A stretch of 64,000 bases of DNA from Amborella trichopoda (Eukaryota; Streptophyta; Magnoliopsida; Amborellales; Amborellaceae): assembly GCF_000471905.2 (NCBI RefSeq), contig NW_006497557.1:2363018-2427017 (forward strand), in the 5' to 3' direction. The stretch's first letter is position 1. Each line of letters begins with the position of its first letter. This document shows, one piece after another, positions 10,356 to 22,500 of this stretch. Both the position numbers and the translations under genes were made by a program. Under the pieces are notes generated by a model. That model was not told the origin of the DNA. It did not search any database and saw only the letters and a list, made by a program, of their open reading frames with translations.

Positions 10356-12883
10356 TTTTTGAAGACATTTTTCAGCACCTTAGGTCCCTAATGTGGAATA
10401 AAAAGATAAGTCGGTCAATAAAGCCTGAATTACAGTGGAATTATTGATAGTCTCAGAATTACCATAAAATAAGTGGAAATGTTCATAAGGACTTCAAAAG
10501 GCTACCTATCAAGTTTTGTCTCAATCTGACATGTCTAAGGTAGTGTAGACAAAGAAACAATTTCGGAAAAATTAGTCTCTCGTACCCTGAAACGGACCCC
10601 ATCACTAGAACTCTATTTTTTGTGCTTCAAATTACTGTGGGACCACAGTCATTAGATCCAACACGGTTGAAAACCCCTATGGTTCAAGTTTCGGCTTAAT
10701 CAAGCATTCTAAGACAAAGTTATGGGTAAAACATTAAAAAGGGGTAGGCCGCACACTATTCCCGTGCACCCTCCCTGCACCAAATCACCATTAAAGGTTG
10801 TTTTTACAATCTCGAGAAGTGACTTTTGGTGGTCATATCTCACTCATCCCTAGTCGATCTCATTCAAATTTCGTAAGTGTATTCGTCTCGTCAAGACGAG
10901 CATTTTGATATGTGGCACGCCCCGTGAGAACGCCTGAGCAGAGAGAAAACCTAGAGAGAAGTCGATGATTTGTGAAGGAAGTTGTAAGAAATTCAATAGC
11001 GACATGTCCTGCTCGAGAGATCATATCACGGTGCTCGCATCTCGGATTGACACAAGACCACTTTCATCGCAAGCATAAGGTCTAGTACTACCATTGGTCC
11101 AAATCGCATGTGTGATTAACTGTAAGATTTTACATGTGAAGCCGATGAAGTTGCTATAAATTTCGATCTGAATGAAAACCCAAGATTGCAAAATCTTCTT
11201 CTAGGCACGAAATTGAGCTATTTTTGTTGCCACGTGAACGTGACAACATGTTCAGTGCAATACATCAAAGAAATCATGAAGAAACATCAAGATATGAGCA
11301 CAATATAAATCCTAAGTTTTCAAGATTCATCCAAATTTCGAGTCGCATGATCGTGACTTAAAAACACGATCTGTGGCTCGAAGTTGGTATCAAATTGATC
11401 GTCACGACGAGCCCTACAAGAAAGCAATCATCTTTTTGTCCAATGGGCACTAAGGCATCCCTAGATCATCCATGAAAGATCACGCACGTTCTACAGCAGC
11501 GCAAGGACTGTTTTAGAATTATATGTATTGTTAGGCAGGGGCAAAACAATCATTTTGCACCCATTTTTAGAATTTCTTTTAATTTGAATAAATTGTAATT
11601 ATCATCAATTAAGATAGTTTTTTGGCATCCACCCATGTTTAGGGCTTAATTCTATAAATACATGCTACATCTAATTGTATAAAAATCACGTCATACTTTT
11701 AATTGATGAATAATGTTTAAGTTTTTGCATTGAATTGAAAAGGCATGTATTGGAGAGAGAGAGGAGAGAGAAGAATTAAGCTGGTAGCCCTTTTTTCAAG
11801 GTAATTCTCTCTCTTCCTTCTTCTCTCTCCTCTTTTCTCTCTCTACTCTTTCTCTACTTTGATTTCTTTTTCTCACTTTTCTTTCTTCTTCTTTTCACTC
11901 TGCTTCTCCCTCTTCTTCTCTAAGAACATGCACGGTTATGGCAGAGCCGTGCATGCCTCTCTCTTCCTTTTTTTCTCTCTTCTCTCTCTTCCTTTTTCTC
12001 TCTTCTCTCTCTTCTCTTCTTTCTCTTCTCCTTCTTTATTTATTCTCTCTCTACTCTATCTTTTTTTCTACTTCTCCCTATCTGAATGTGCATGACGATG
12101 GTAGCACCATGCATGAACATCTCTCTCTATTTTTTTCTCTCTTTAACTCACATGGCGGTGGCAGCGCCGTGCGTGATTCTTTCTCTCTTTCCTTCTTTTT
12201 CCTCTGTCTCTTTCCTTCTTTCTTTTCTAACTCTGTCCTAACCTCTCTCTTCACTTTCTTTTTCTCTCTCTTCTTTCTTTTCATCTCTCACTACTCACTT
12301 TCCTTCGCTCTCTACTTTCCTTTCCTCTTTCTCTTCCTTAAACCCTATTTCTTTCTCTCTGTCTTTCTTTCTCTCACTCTGTTATTTATTTTCTCTCTCC
12401 TCTCCAGTCATGCATGAAAATACCCGTCGCCGGGGATGATATTCTCATTCTCCCCTTATCCTTTGAAAACATGCATAGTGAGCCGGGCCTTAACCCAAGT
12501 GGTGGGTTGGGCCTCTGTCCAAGCTTCCCCTTCCCCATGTTGTGCACGACGATGAATTCCTCATTATTTGATAAGGAAATTGAACTGGGCCTTTCCTTGA
12601 ATGGTGGGTCGGATCCTATCTAAGTCCCTTACAAGATGAGTGGTGATGCCTAGCATCGGGTGTGTCTTTTCCCTTTTAGTCCTTGTCTCTTTCCTCTATC
12701 ATGGGCGACATAACCCATCATCGTTCATGTTCTTTCTCTCTCCTCTTTCCTCTATCATGGGCGGTGGAACCGATCACCGTCTATGTTCTTTCTCTCTCCT
12801 CTTTCTCTATCATGGGTGGCAGAACCCCATCATCATTCATGTTTTTCTTCTTCTTCTCTCACATTTCTTTCTTTCTCTCTCTT
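10356..12883 (+). repeat. Tat-like LTR 'B', 3'-truncated
   Basis: Starts TTTTTGAAGACATTTTTCAG and contains, in order, the conserved ~1.2 kb 5' block, a TATA box near 11650, a GA box (11755-11773), AAG|GTAATT (11798-11806), a long pyrimidine tract (11805-12410), hairpin modules of GCACGG...CCGTGC type (11930-12175) and modules of ATCATGGGCGACATAACCCA type (12690-12850). It ends abruptly where the T2 LTR starts, inside its pyrimidine-rich part, so T2 probably inserted here; the matching right half was not found in the window. Confidence 0.7.
11649..11662 (+). promoter_or_regulatory. TATA box of LTR 'B'
   Basis: AATTCTATAAATACATG. The same position in the other Tat-like LTRs has TCTATATAAACATG (T2), TCTATATAAATATG (T5), TTTTATAAATACATG (T3, minus strand) and a decayed TATATCAACA (T6). 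Conservation across five copies supports it as the LTR promoter. Confidence 0.65.
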
Positions 12884-15750
12884 TGTTTGAACGTACTTTT
12901 CAGCACCTTGGTCCCCCGTCTTAGAATAGTAAAAATTCCCAAAAGTCTCAGAATGACCCCAAAATTGGTCAAGATCTTCATCAGCATTTCTAAGGACCAC
13001 CTGTCAAGTTTCATAGTGATCAGACATGAATAAGGCAATGAACACAAAGAAACAATTTCCGTAAAATCTATCTCTAGCACCTTGAAATGGACCCTATAAC
13101 TAGAGTTACACTTGTGGTGCATCAAACAGCTGTGGGACTATCACCATTAGATTTGGCATGGTTGAAAACCCTATGGGTCTAGTTTCAGCTTAATCAGGCA
13201 CTTCAGGACAAAGTTATGGGTAAAAGACTCAAAAGGGTAGGTGCACACTATTCCGTGTGGCCTCACTGCACCAAAACCATTAAAGGTGGCTGGTTTTACA
13301 GTCACAGGAAGTCACTTTTGGGGCCTGTTCACCTCAGACGAATAATTCAATATGTGGTACGCCCCATGACGACACCCGAGCAAAGAGAAAAACTAATGAA
13401 AGTCGTTGATCCTTGAAGGAAGTTGTAGAAAATTCAGCAGCAGCATGCCTCGTTTGAGCAGTCAAATCATGACACTCGCATACGCGATCGGCACAAAACT
13501 AATTGCATTAGGTGCATAAGGTCTGAGGCTATCTCTGGTCCGAACCTCGCGTACGATGAATGGTTGGATTTCTCACACGAAGGCATCAAAGCTGCTGTAA
13601 ATTCCAAGCATTAGATTTCAAGATTCCGGCAAAAAACGTAAGGTGACAAAATCTTCATCCAGACACGAAATCAAGCTATGTTTGTTCCAACATAGTCGTG
13701 ATGGTATGCTCAGTGTGATTCAATGAAGATAGTGAGGAAACATTAAGGAACGAGTACACAATCGATCTGAAGTTTTCAAAATTCAAGCAAATTTCAAGTC
13801 TCATAATCATGGATCGTAACACGATCCATGACTCAAAGTTGGTATCAAAATGATCGTCATGCCGAGCCCTACAAGAAAATAGTAATCTTTCGATCAAATA
13901 GGTATCAAAATGACCTCGGGTTAGCCACGAAAGATCACGCAAGTTCTCAGGCAGCAGCAGGGACTGCTCTAAAATTCCACACATTGTTAGGCAGGAGAAA
14001 AAAAGTCATTTTGCACCCATTTTTTAGAATTTCTTTAAATTCAATTAAATTGTAATTATCTTCAATTCTAGCTAATTTTCGAGCATACACACACATTTTG
14101 GTCCAATTCTATATAAACATGCAAACCTAAATTATAAGGACCTTCAGTTCATTTTTCATTGATTAAATAAAATTTCCATTTTTTCTTAAGTTCTTGGGTA
14201 CATCTTGGAGAGAGAGAGAGGAGAGAGAAGAAAAAGGCCAATACCCTTGGGTAAGGTAATTTTTCTCTCTCCATCTTTTTTCTCTCTCCTCATCTCTTTT
14301 CTCTCTCCTCATCTCTCTTCCTCTCTTCTCGTCTTTATCTCTTTCTCTCTCTTATCTTCTCATCTCTATCTCTTTCTCTCTCCTCCCCTCTTTCTCTCCT
14401 CCCTTTTTTCTCTCTCCTCTCTTCTTATCTTTATCCCTTTTTCTCTCCTTTCTTCGCATCTCTATCTCTTTCTCTCCTCTCTTCTCGCCTTTATCTCTTT
14501 CTCTCTCTTCTCTTCTCGTCTCTATCTCTTTATCTCTCATCCTTTCTTACCATCGCTATCTCTTTCTCTCTCATCCTCTCTTCTTATCTCCATCTCTTTC
14601 TCTCTCATCCTCTCTTCTCACCTCTATCCTTTTCTCTCTTTTCTTCTCATCTTTATCTCCATCCATCCTCTTTTGTCGCAAATGGCGAGGCTTAATGTCG
14701 GTGGGTTTGCTCTCTCTTCATCTGTTAGACGGTGAAGCCTAACATCGATTGATTTTCTCTCTCTTTCTTTGTCAGTCGGTAAAGCCTAATGCCGACTTAT
14801 TTTCACTCTCCTCCTCTGTTAGTTGGTGAGACCTAGTACTAACTGGTTTTCTCTCTCTTTCGCTGTCACCGACTGGTTTTCTCTCTTTTCTTCTGTCAGT
14901 CAGCGAGATATAGCGCCGACTAGTTTTCTATCTCTTCTTTTGTTAGTCGGTAAGAACTAACGCTGACTGATTTTCTCTCTCTCCTTCTGTCAGTCGGTGA
15001 GACCCAGTGTTGACTGGTTTTATCTCTAATATAAGTCGATGAAGTTTAGCGCTGACTGGATTTCTCTCTTCCTTCTAAACATAATCGACAATCCTTAACC
15101 AGGACAACACCTTCCTTCCCTCTCTCTCCTTTATTCTCTCGTCATTCATACTCTTCTCTTCCTTTCTTCTCCCGCCTTCTTTCTTTCCCTTCTTCTTTTC
15201 TTATTCTCTCCTCATAGCCTTAATTCTGCTACTCTTTCATTCCACTGAGAGGGATTGAGATTAGCCTCTCATGGTAGTCCTGCAGTCTAGCCGTAATGTT
15301 GTTGTGCCAGGGTTACTTGGCCCTCGTTATTGCCACGACAGATTGACCATTGTGCTTAGCTAGTCGGTATTGGTAACGATGTCTAGTAGTAATCCTTTGA
15401 ACCGGTCTTAGTTATCGAGCCCACTTTACTACCATGTCGGGCCAATTATCCATGAGTCTAGTCACCGCTCTGATCCTCTCGCTTAGTCGAATTCATCTCT
15501 CCTCTGTCTTTCTTGTCTTCTTCTTTTTGAATGTGCATGCTTGTGTACATTCATCAAATAGGAAAATGGTGAGGTCTGACCCACCTATTTTTTAACCTTT
15601 GCCATATATGTGTGTGATTGCAGAAAAATAAAAAACAAGAAGAATACAAGTCAAGAGAGGTGATTCCGAACCAATTTTATTACTGGGAGACTTTCTTCAT
15701 CATCTAAGAGGGTGCCCACGCGAGTTAGCCTGAGTAAGTCTCGAACCCAC
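12884..15750 (+). repeat. T2 5' LTR (Tat-like), 3' end deleted
   Basis: Starts TGTTTGAACGTACTTTTCAG inside the pyrimidine-rich part of LTR 'B'. It has TATA (14107-14118), a GA box (14209-14235), AAG|GTAATT at 14253-14260, a pyrimidine tract (14250-14675), and tandem modules (14680-15070) with cores such as GTCGGTGAGACCTAGTACTA. The conserved 3' block with GTGATTGCAG ends at 15623. At about 15750 the sequence passes directly into leader sequence: the last ~150 bp of LTR and the primer-binding site are missing. Confidence 0.75.
14256..15623 (+). other. Putative LTR-leader intron (T2 copy)
   Basis: AAG|GTAATT at the left and GATTGCAG| at the right fit plant splice-site consensus. Both edges recur at the same LTR positions in other copies: donors at 11801 (B), 37711 (T5), 41531 (T6) and 28049 (T3, minus); acceptors at 9109 (A), 54208 (T6) and 26223 (T3, minus). 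T5 has CAA instead of CAG at 39269-39271. Everything between is the pyrimidine tract and the hypervariable modules. Splicing is an inference; no transcript is visible here. Confidence 0.35.
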
Positions 15751-17060
15751 CAAGAGCCAAGACCCCTCGTTATTTCCCAAGTCTTAACCTAAGCCGGTGT
15801 CGGGTGGGACTTGAAGGTCCCTCACTCCCCATCTCCTCGCTCTGGTGGAAACTCTATCAAGGAGCTCTGCATGGGCAGCACTTATGTACCCCCACAATGC
15901 ATGCACCCAGCCACTGGCAAGTCACTTGCCGATCGTGTTTCTGAGGTACAACGAAGGGCTGCCCAGTCCCTTTCTGCAAAAGACAAAAAAGCTTTCAACT
16001 CTTCTGTAGGTCGCCATTGGGCTAACCCCCACATTTTTGCACCATTGGTCTCTATCCTTAGAGGCTCAACACGTCGAGGTGGAAACCCCATAGTCTCCTT
16101 CCCCCGCACACACAGCAAAGCTCGTGGGTTACCCACTCGAGCCACACCTCTGAGCAGCCCTCCTGTTACCTCGAGAACGTCTCCAAGATCAAAACTTTTA
16201 AGGCCAGATCCTGTGCAAGCTACTCATATACATCGCACTGCTCGGGGCAACGCCATTGCCACCTCAACCCGAGTACACAAGAGATGACCTCCTACTCTAC
16301 ACACACAAGCACACAATGTAAGGGGAAGGCATCTACCTGTTCCCCTGTAAGCACTTGGTCAAGCTCGGGTTGACCCCTAGGTCTCCCGTAACCCTTCTTC
16401 AAGGGGCGCACATGCGTCGCCATCACAGACTCCCTCTCGCCCTCTAATCAGGTCTCCTCATGAGTTAACCCTGCTCTGGCCCACTCCTTCTTCATCGAGC
16501 AAGCCCCTACAGACTTGCTACTCAAAGGTTTTCCCTAAGAGTACCATCCTGAATCAGCCTCGTCACTTTGGTCATATCTCTAGAGCTCATAAGAGAGCTC
16601 AGGGCATGGACCTCATGAAAGACCGAGCCCTTCATCCTCCCCGGCCTAGGATGACTCCAATTCCTGGCCTTCTTCCATTACTGCACTTGATGGAGACAGC
16701 TCTCACCTGTGCAGGAAGAGCTGACCAGCCGTGACGTAGATCGCAGTTTTGGTGAGAGGTCCATCAGAACCTCAAGACTAAACACGCTAGGGGTCTGCAA
16801 AGTTTGACTAGGGCGGTGACCAAGGCAGTCAAAACAAACAATTCTAATGACCCCCTTCGCTTGAATCCCTTCTACTCCCTTCAGACGATGAAGCCTAAAG
16901 AAGAGCTCCATAAGTGCTGTGTTGTGGTAACTGTTTTAGAAAAAGACCCAGCCACTCAACAGCCACGGTCCTAAGACCGTCGTGAATCGGCTCAGCAGCC
17001 ATGGTCCCAAGACCGTCGAGAATCAATTCAGCAGCCACGTACAGCAGTTGAGTTCAGTCA
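15751..17060 (+). pseudogene. T2 leader reading frame (ORF1-like, upstream of gag)
   Basis: The clearest piece is 15811-16287 (158 codons, Ser/Pro/Arg-rich: SLADRVSEVQRRAAQSLSAK). The same text appears in T3 (25750-25451, minus), T5 (39743-40120) and T6 (54745-54978). The homology continues through 16300-16920 with stops and shifts. Ogre elements are known to carry an extra frame before gag; this one sits in that place and is shared by all copies, but I recognise no domain and assign no function. Confidence 0.5.
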
Positions 17061-17099
17061 GGGCATGCTAGCCCCCTACTGACTTACCTACCGCGTACG

Positions 17100-18835
17100 A
17101 CCCGTCAAGCTCGTAAGCCCTCAGTCACCACAAATGTTGACCTCCTTAGTGAAACGATCAACATAATGGTCTTAAGCGAGCCCGGTGATGTGCAGGACGA
17201 GAGCATGAACAAGTTCGAGGATATGTTGCGCACGATGATGGAAAAGATCGAGCGTATCGATGCTGCATGACCGTCGGCTAACCATGAGGTCAATTCCCAT
17301 CACTCTGATGGTGCACCTTCACGGAAGCCCCCTTAGTCTACCTCACATGACAATTCTATCCCTCAGCCAGTCTCTCAGTTAGATATTGACACCATGGTCA
17401 CCCATAGCCTGAAGAACAAATAAATTCCAAGGATACAAGGCGCGACGCCTTATCAAAGACCTTTCCCCTCCTATATTGGTCAGGTCCTGTTTCCCCCAAA
17501 CTATAAGAAAGGGAAGTTTCCTCTATTCAGTGGAAGCATGTCCCCAAATCAACATATTGCCCACTTTCAGGCAGCATATCGAGAAACTGCGGCTGACGGG
17601 AGACTTCTCTCGGATAGTTCGTTGAGACACTTGATGTCCCAACATTCCAATGGTAAGCCCGACTTCCTCTAAACTCAGTGCATACGTGGGAGGAGATGGA
17701 GAAGTTGTTCTATCAATGCTTCTATGAGGTCGAGAGAGAAGTTCAAACCATCAAACTTCTCACCCTGACTCAAGACCCCGATGAGCCCGTGGATCAGTTC
17801 ATATCAAGATGGAGAAACTTTGCTTTTCACCATATCAAGACGGAACGTGCGACCTGAAATCGCTCTTTATGTCAAGGCCTCTAATCTGACCTCCATTTTA
17901 AAGTTGATCTCTAAATCAGTTTACATAGAGAGTTTATCACGCCATCACGGTGGGACGCGACAAACCATCTGAAAGTTTAGCAAACAACAGAGGCAATGGT
18001 AGCTCTCGGAATAACACACAGGGTAGCCAATTGAAAGTGGTAGTCAGTGCATTCGTAATGGTCACTGATTCAAAGAAGCCTCCCTCCCAAACTTTGAACC
18101 TCTCTAAATAGGTAAGCAAGACGAAGGTAACACTTTAGGATGCAAGCAACAAAATTCGTATAATTGGGTACCTTCACTAGCCAACTTTGATCGGGGTGAT
18201 TATTTCACTAGGCATAACAACAAGGTCTATCCCTTCGAGAAGGAATCGGTCCTTACACTAATCTTGTTATTATTGGAACAGAATATGATCCAGCTTCTGG
18301 AAATCAGGTTCTCTGAGATATTTGGCCTTGACACTCAGGCGAATTATTGTGCCTACCAACGGAGGATCAATCATCCCACAGATGACTGCTACGCACTGAA
18401 GGGTATCATTGAGGCCCTGATTTTGAAAGGTAAGATAAATCTTGAAGATTTAAAGAAGGCCTTTGGGGCATCTGAGGCCTCCCATGCCGTAACAATTTAA
18501 GGGGAAGATGAAATGCCTAGTATCCTCCATGCTTTCTTCATTATAATGCTTCGAGAAAGCATAATCACACTGAAGCAACCAAGGCAACCCCGCTGCCTTT
18601 CTAAGGGAACTAAATATTGTTGGCTCCCTTCCATCAGATAAGAGGTCATTGTCTATCAAAGTGCACAAGCTTCCTTGATTTATTTGCAAAGAAAATGCGG
18701 GAGTGGCAGGAGTTCTACAATCTCCCTGTAAGTGATCCCCAAGTCATTCCCCTATTAGGGCAAGAAGGTCTCATAGAGTAGGATCTTCCTATCAATGACT
18801 CAGACTCTATGTAACCCTCGATTCCCTAGCCATGG
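17100..18835 (+). pseudogene. gag: T2 gag, degenerate
   Basis: Capsid/nucleocapsid precursor of a Tat-like element. The N-terminal part reads FEDMLRTMMEKIERIDA (about 17215), followed by GKFPLFSGSMSPNQHIAHFQ (about 17510-17570), the plant retrotransposon gag (PF03732-like) core. WEEMEKLFYQCFYEVERE follows near 17690. Near 18345 it has YCAYQRRINHPTDDCYALKG: the family's C-x2-H-x4-H-x4-C box with the first His changed to Gln. Several stops and frameshifts (for example after the capsid core near 17660) break the frame. The same domains are in T3 and T6. Confidence 0.75.
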
Positions 18836-20115
18836 ATAGTCTACTATGCTGAAGTCTTTAAGGCGAGAAGCAGTTCGCCAAGCTAGGGTTGTTCGACAGT
18901 CCATCGAGATGCATCAAACGCCACCTCAGAAAACCAAAAAGAGATGGCCACTAAGGGCTACTCGCTAAAAAAACAAGACGGCTCAACCCACAGTCGAGCA
19001 GGAATTTCTCAGGCCCCTTCCTCCACTGCCAACTTTACTAGACTTCATCCCTGGCACAATCCTTCTTCCTTCTTCATCCTGTCAAGAAGACATCCACGTG
19101 CCATCTCCCACTCAGCATACGTCTCATGAGGGTGACGACGTTAAAAGCACTCCCCAACGGTCTAAGCAAGGGGAAGACCTAAAAGACCTCCTGCACCCAT
19201 CCAACCCTGGTGATGATGTAAAAGGGTGCCTAGATTTGTCTGATGAGGGGAACAACCTTAAAAGTCCCCCACCTTCTAACCCTTCTCCTCTTTCTTCTCT
19301 AGCTTTTCATTCTCCCTCTTTTGTCTCTTCTGCAAGTACAACCTTGACTGCTCGATCTTTGAGGCTCTTTACCGAGAACTTGCAAGAACCAATATAATCA
19401 GGACGCAGCAGAAGCGATTGAGAAGACCCTGGCATAAGCAGCAGGATTCCTAACAGTTGCTAATGCCTTGGCAGCTAAAGCCAAGGTAGAGCCACCTTCT
19501 TCAAAGAAGCATAAGAAGTCGAAGCCAAAAAAACCCTAGTGGCCACCTGAGCCTAACTTTGAGCAAAGATTGAGAGAATCAAATGAGAAAAGCTCCTATT
19601 CTCAGGGTGCTTGCCACATGGTGCAAATTTTACGAGCAATACCCACCACGAGGCAAATAAATCTCAGATTGAGGATGACGTTGCAGCCTCCACTGCAGAA
19701 GTCGAGCACCTTGAATTTCCCCAGTCCGCCACTGCCCTCTAATCCAAAGACTAGTCTGCCTATCTTACACCTCCATGGGCTCCTTTCTAATCCTAATACT
19801 TCAAGAAGTCCACCTATTCTCCAATTTTTGGAGACCTTTTTTATCGCACGCATTCAGTCTCTTCTAAAACCTCAAACTTCCATCACACAAACCAAGCCCA
19901 TTGTGCAATCAAGTCAGCTGGTCGACCAAAATAAACCTTTTCTACACAAACCTACTCCTCAACCCAACATACCACCCAAATCGGTGGCAGGACCAGTAGC
20001 ATAAGGCGCTGATCAAGAAAAGGTGAAATATGATAGGGCCTCTACGGAAGCTTCCAGCCCTTCTCAATGTCTACGATGCCCTCATGCTCTCGAAGGATTA
20101 CCGGATGGCTTTGGT
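18836..20115 (+). pseudogene. T2 gag-protease linker
   Basis: A Ser/Pro-rich linker with recurring DEGNNLKSPPPSNPSP and SKQGEDLKDLL motifs (19098-19397) and KSLRLF-like boxes. An open piece at 19570-20004 (144 codons) is Pro-rich (NFPSPPLPSNPKTS). The same order is found in T3 (22500-21241, minus), T4 (34136-35163) and T6 (57761-58560). No catalytic domain is visible. Stops separate the pieces. Confidence 0.55.
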
Positions 20116-20480
20116 TCAAGCTCTCTCTAAATCAAAAGTGTAGGAAATCGAAGTAGAACCCATTGAGGTTGACCCGGTAATTCTACAAGGATGCATGCCA
20201 ATCACCTTTTTAGAGGACGATCTGCAACTTGGGGAAATAGTCCATAATCGGCCTCTCTTTGTTACTAGAGACTTACAAGCATGTCCCATCAACCGAATTA
20301 TGTTAGATGGAGGGTCGGTGGTCAACCTGATTCCAAGGAGGATCCTTACTCGATTAGGGTTGGGATCCGAAGATCTTACCTCGATCTAGGTCACAGTTCA
20401 AGGGTTCAACTGGTCAAGAGAGAAGCCAGCCGACACAGTACGCCCTCACTTTAAGATCGGTGAGCTGAACCACCTCTGTT
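20116..20480 (+). pseudogene. T2 aspartic protease, truncated
   Basis: NRIMLDGGSVVNLIPRRIL holds the retropepsin active-site loop, with the catalytic Asp at 20306-20308 in an LDGGS setting typical of Tat-like proteases. It continues with VTVQGFNW and KIGELNHL. A TAG at about 20387 interrupts it. Homology stops near 20480, before the second half of the fold (FHVID...LLGRPW in relatives), where an antisense PMD fragment begins. No RT or integrase follows in this copy. Confidence 0.75.
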
Positions 20481-20907
20481 TCGAGGTCCTTGAATTCTTG
20501 TTTCAGTATTCGCATCGCTTATCAGACATCAATCATCCTCTTGAAGCGTCCTTGCACCTCCCTCTTGAGGTCCTGCTGATGGTCAGTTATCGTGGCCTTC
20601 TTCTCGATGCAGGCATCTATTTTCTCGCGACAACGCAAGATCGACTCTTCCAAAGAGGCTAGCCTGCCAGTTTCTTCTTCATGATGAAGCGTTCCCAACC
20701 GTCAGCTCTCCAACTCGTTTAGAGTTGAATTAAAATGGGAAAGCACTTATAGGTCACTCCCAATCGCAGTAGTCATGGTGAACTCCCTCAGTTTTCCCAA
20801 TGCTTTGCCCATCTCATCAAGGGGCAGCTCCCTCAGGCTCTGAAGGCCTGCTCTAAGCATGCCTGCAATCATGTTAGAAACACTATTAAGAACAGGCCTA
20901 GATGGTG
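20481..20907 (-). pseudogene. Antisense PMD C-terminal coiled-coil fragment
   Basis: Collinear with about 211-645 of the first PMD copy and in the same orientation: the coil-coding stretch, the ANSLSLAK-type box (CCCTCAGTTTTCCCAATGCTTTGCCCATCTCA at 20790-20820 read as complement) and the segment up to CCTAGATGGT. It lies directly behind the T2 protease and directly in front of the inverted T3 protease. Stops are present and the PMD core is absent. Right edge at 20907 is where T3 sequence (GTTGATCACATG) starts. Confidence 0.65.
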
Positions 20908-21240
20908 TTGATCACATGAAATTGGGCGTAATGGTTGAATTCACCGATCTTGAGACGAAGGTAGACCGTTGCAACCAGCTTCTCTGCTGACTGGTTGAAC
21001 CCCTGAACTGTGATATGAGTTGGAGTGAGATCCTCAGACCCTAATCCCAATAAAGTGAGGATTCTCCTTGGGATAAGGTTTACTGCTGGCCATCCATCCA
21101 ACATAATTCGGTTGATGGGCACCAGCCACAAAGAGAGGGCGATTGTGAAATTTGTCTCCCACTTGTCAATCATCCTCTAAGTAGGTGACCTCCATGCATC
21201 CACTTAAGATCACTGGGCCACCTTAATGGGTTCCACCTCG
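20908..21240 (-). pseudogene. T3 aspartic protease, truncated, active-site loop mutated
   Basis: On the minus strand: INRIMLDGWPAVNLIPRRIL, then HITVQGFNQSAEKLVATVYL and KIGEFNHYAQFHVIN. The catalytic Asp (codon at about 21098-21096) remains, but the GGS after it is GWP, which should abolish activity. It ends at FHVIN, only a few codons further than T2, where the PMD fragment joins. It pairs as an inverted copy with T2. Confidence 0.75.
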
Positions 21241-22500
21241 GTCTCGTAGACCTCTGGATTGGAAAGAGCCTGAACCAGAGCCATACGATAATCCCTTGAG
21301 AGCATGAGGGCATCATAGATATTGAGAAGGGCTAGAATCTTTCTTAGGTCCCCTATCACATCAAATTTCACCTTTCCTTCATCAGTCTTTTGTGTTCATG
21401 GTCCTGCCACTAGCTTTGTTGGTATAATAGGTTGAGGAGTAGGTTTAGGTGGAAGAGGTTTATTTTAGGGTGGAGCTGGCTAGCTTGATTGCGTAGCCGG
21501 CTTGCTTTAGGTAGTCTGAGTGGTTGTTTGAGGTTGAGACTAGGTAAATGGGACCAACGGCATCCCAAGGAATTGGAGGATGAGTGGATTGTCCAGGGTA
21601 TTTGGGCGAGGAAGGAGCTTAGGGAGTTTGAGGATGGGTAAATTGTTTGAAGTATCCAGATGAGGGAGAAGTGGTGGACCAAGAAACTTCAAAATACCTG
21701 GCTTCTAAGGTAGAGGTTGCAGTGTTTTCCCCAATCTCAAGCTCATTTGCCTCGTGCTAGGTGTTGCTTATGAGCTTTGTACCATGTGTCAAGCTTCCTC
21801 AGAATAGAAGCTCTACCCTATTGATTCTTTCAGCCTCTGCTCGAAGTCGAGCTTAGGAGGCCACTGGGGTTTCTTTGGCTTTGACTTGTTGTGCTTCTTG
21901 GTGGAAGAAGATGGCTCCGCCTTAGCTCGAGCTACTAGGGCGTCAGTAAATGTCAAGAATCTAGCCACCTAGGCTAACATCTTTTTCAGTCGTCTCTAGT
22001 GCATCCTTCTTATATTGGTTCCTTCGAGCTTTCTATCAAAAGCCTCGAAGTCTGGACATTTCAAGGTTGTACCTGTAGGAGACATAGAAGAGGAAGGATA
22101 AGAAGAAGAAGAAGAAGGGAAGAAAAAGAAGGGTCAATAGGTGAGGGACTTTAAGGTCATTCCCCTCATTGAACTAATTTGAACAACGTTTTACATCATC
22201 ACCAAAGTTGGACATGTGCAGGGAGTCTTTTAGGTCTTTCCCCTGCATAGACCGTTGGGGGGTACTTTTAATGTCGTCACCCTCATTAGACATGCCCCGA
22301 GTATGAGATGATCCAGGGGGTACCCTCTTGATGAGATGAAGAACTAAAGTCGACGGCGACCGGTATGAAGTCTTGTAAGGTTGGCAAGGGAGGAAGAGGA
22401 CTGATAAATTTTGGCTCAACCGGTGGTTAAGGAACCTTGTTCTTCAGGAAAGTAACCCTTAGTGCTCATCTTCTTTTAGTCAACTTTGGAGGTTCTTTGT
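21241..22500 (-). pseudogene. T3 gag-protease linker
   Basis: Minus-strand counterpart of the T2 linker, with the KSTPQRSMQGKDLKDSLHMS motif (22419-22174) and a Pro/Leu-rich piece at 21682-21410. At 22363 it preserves the unbroken sequence CTTCATACCGGTCGCC, which shows what the D1 insertion site in T4 looked like before insertion. Confidence 0.55.
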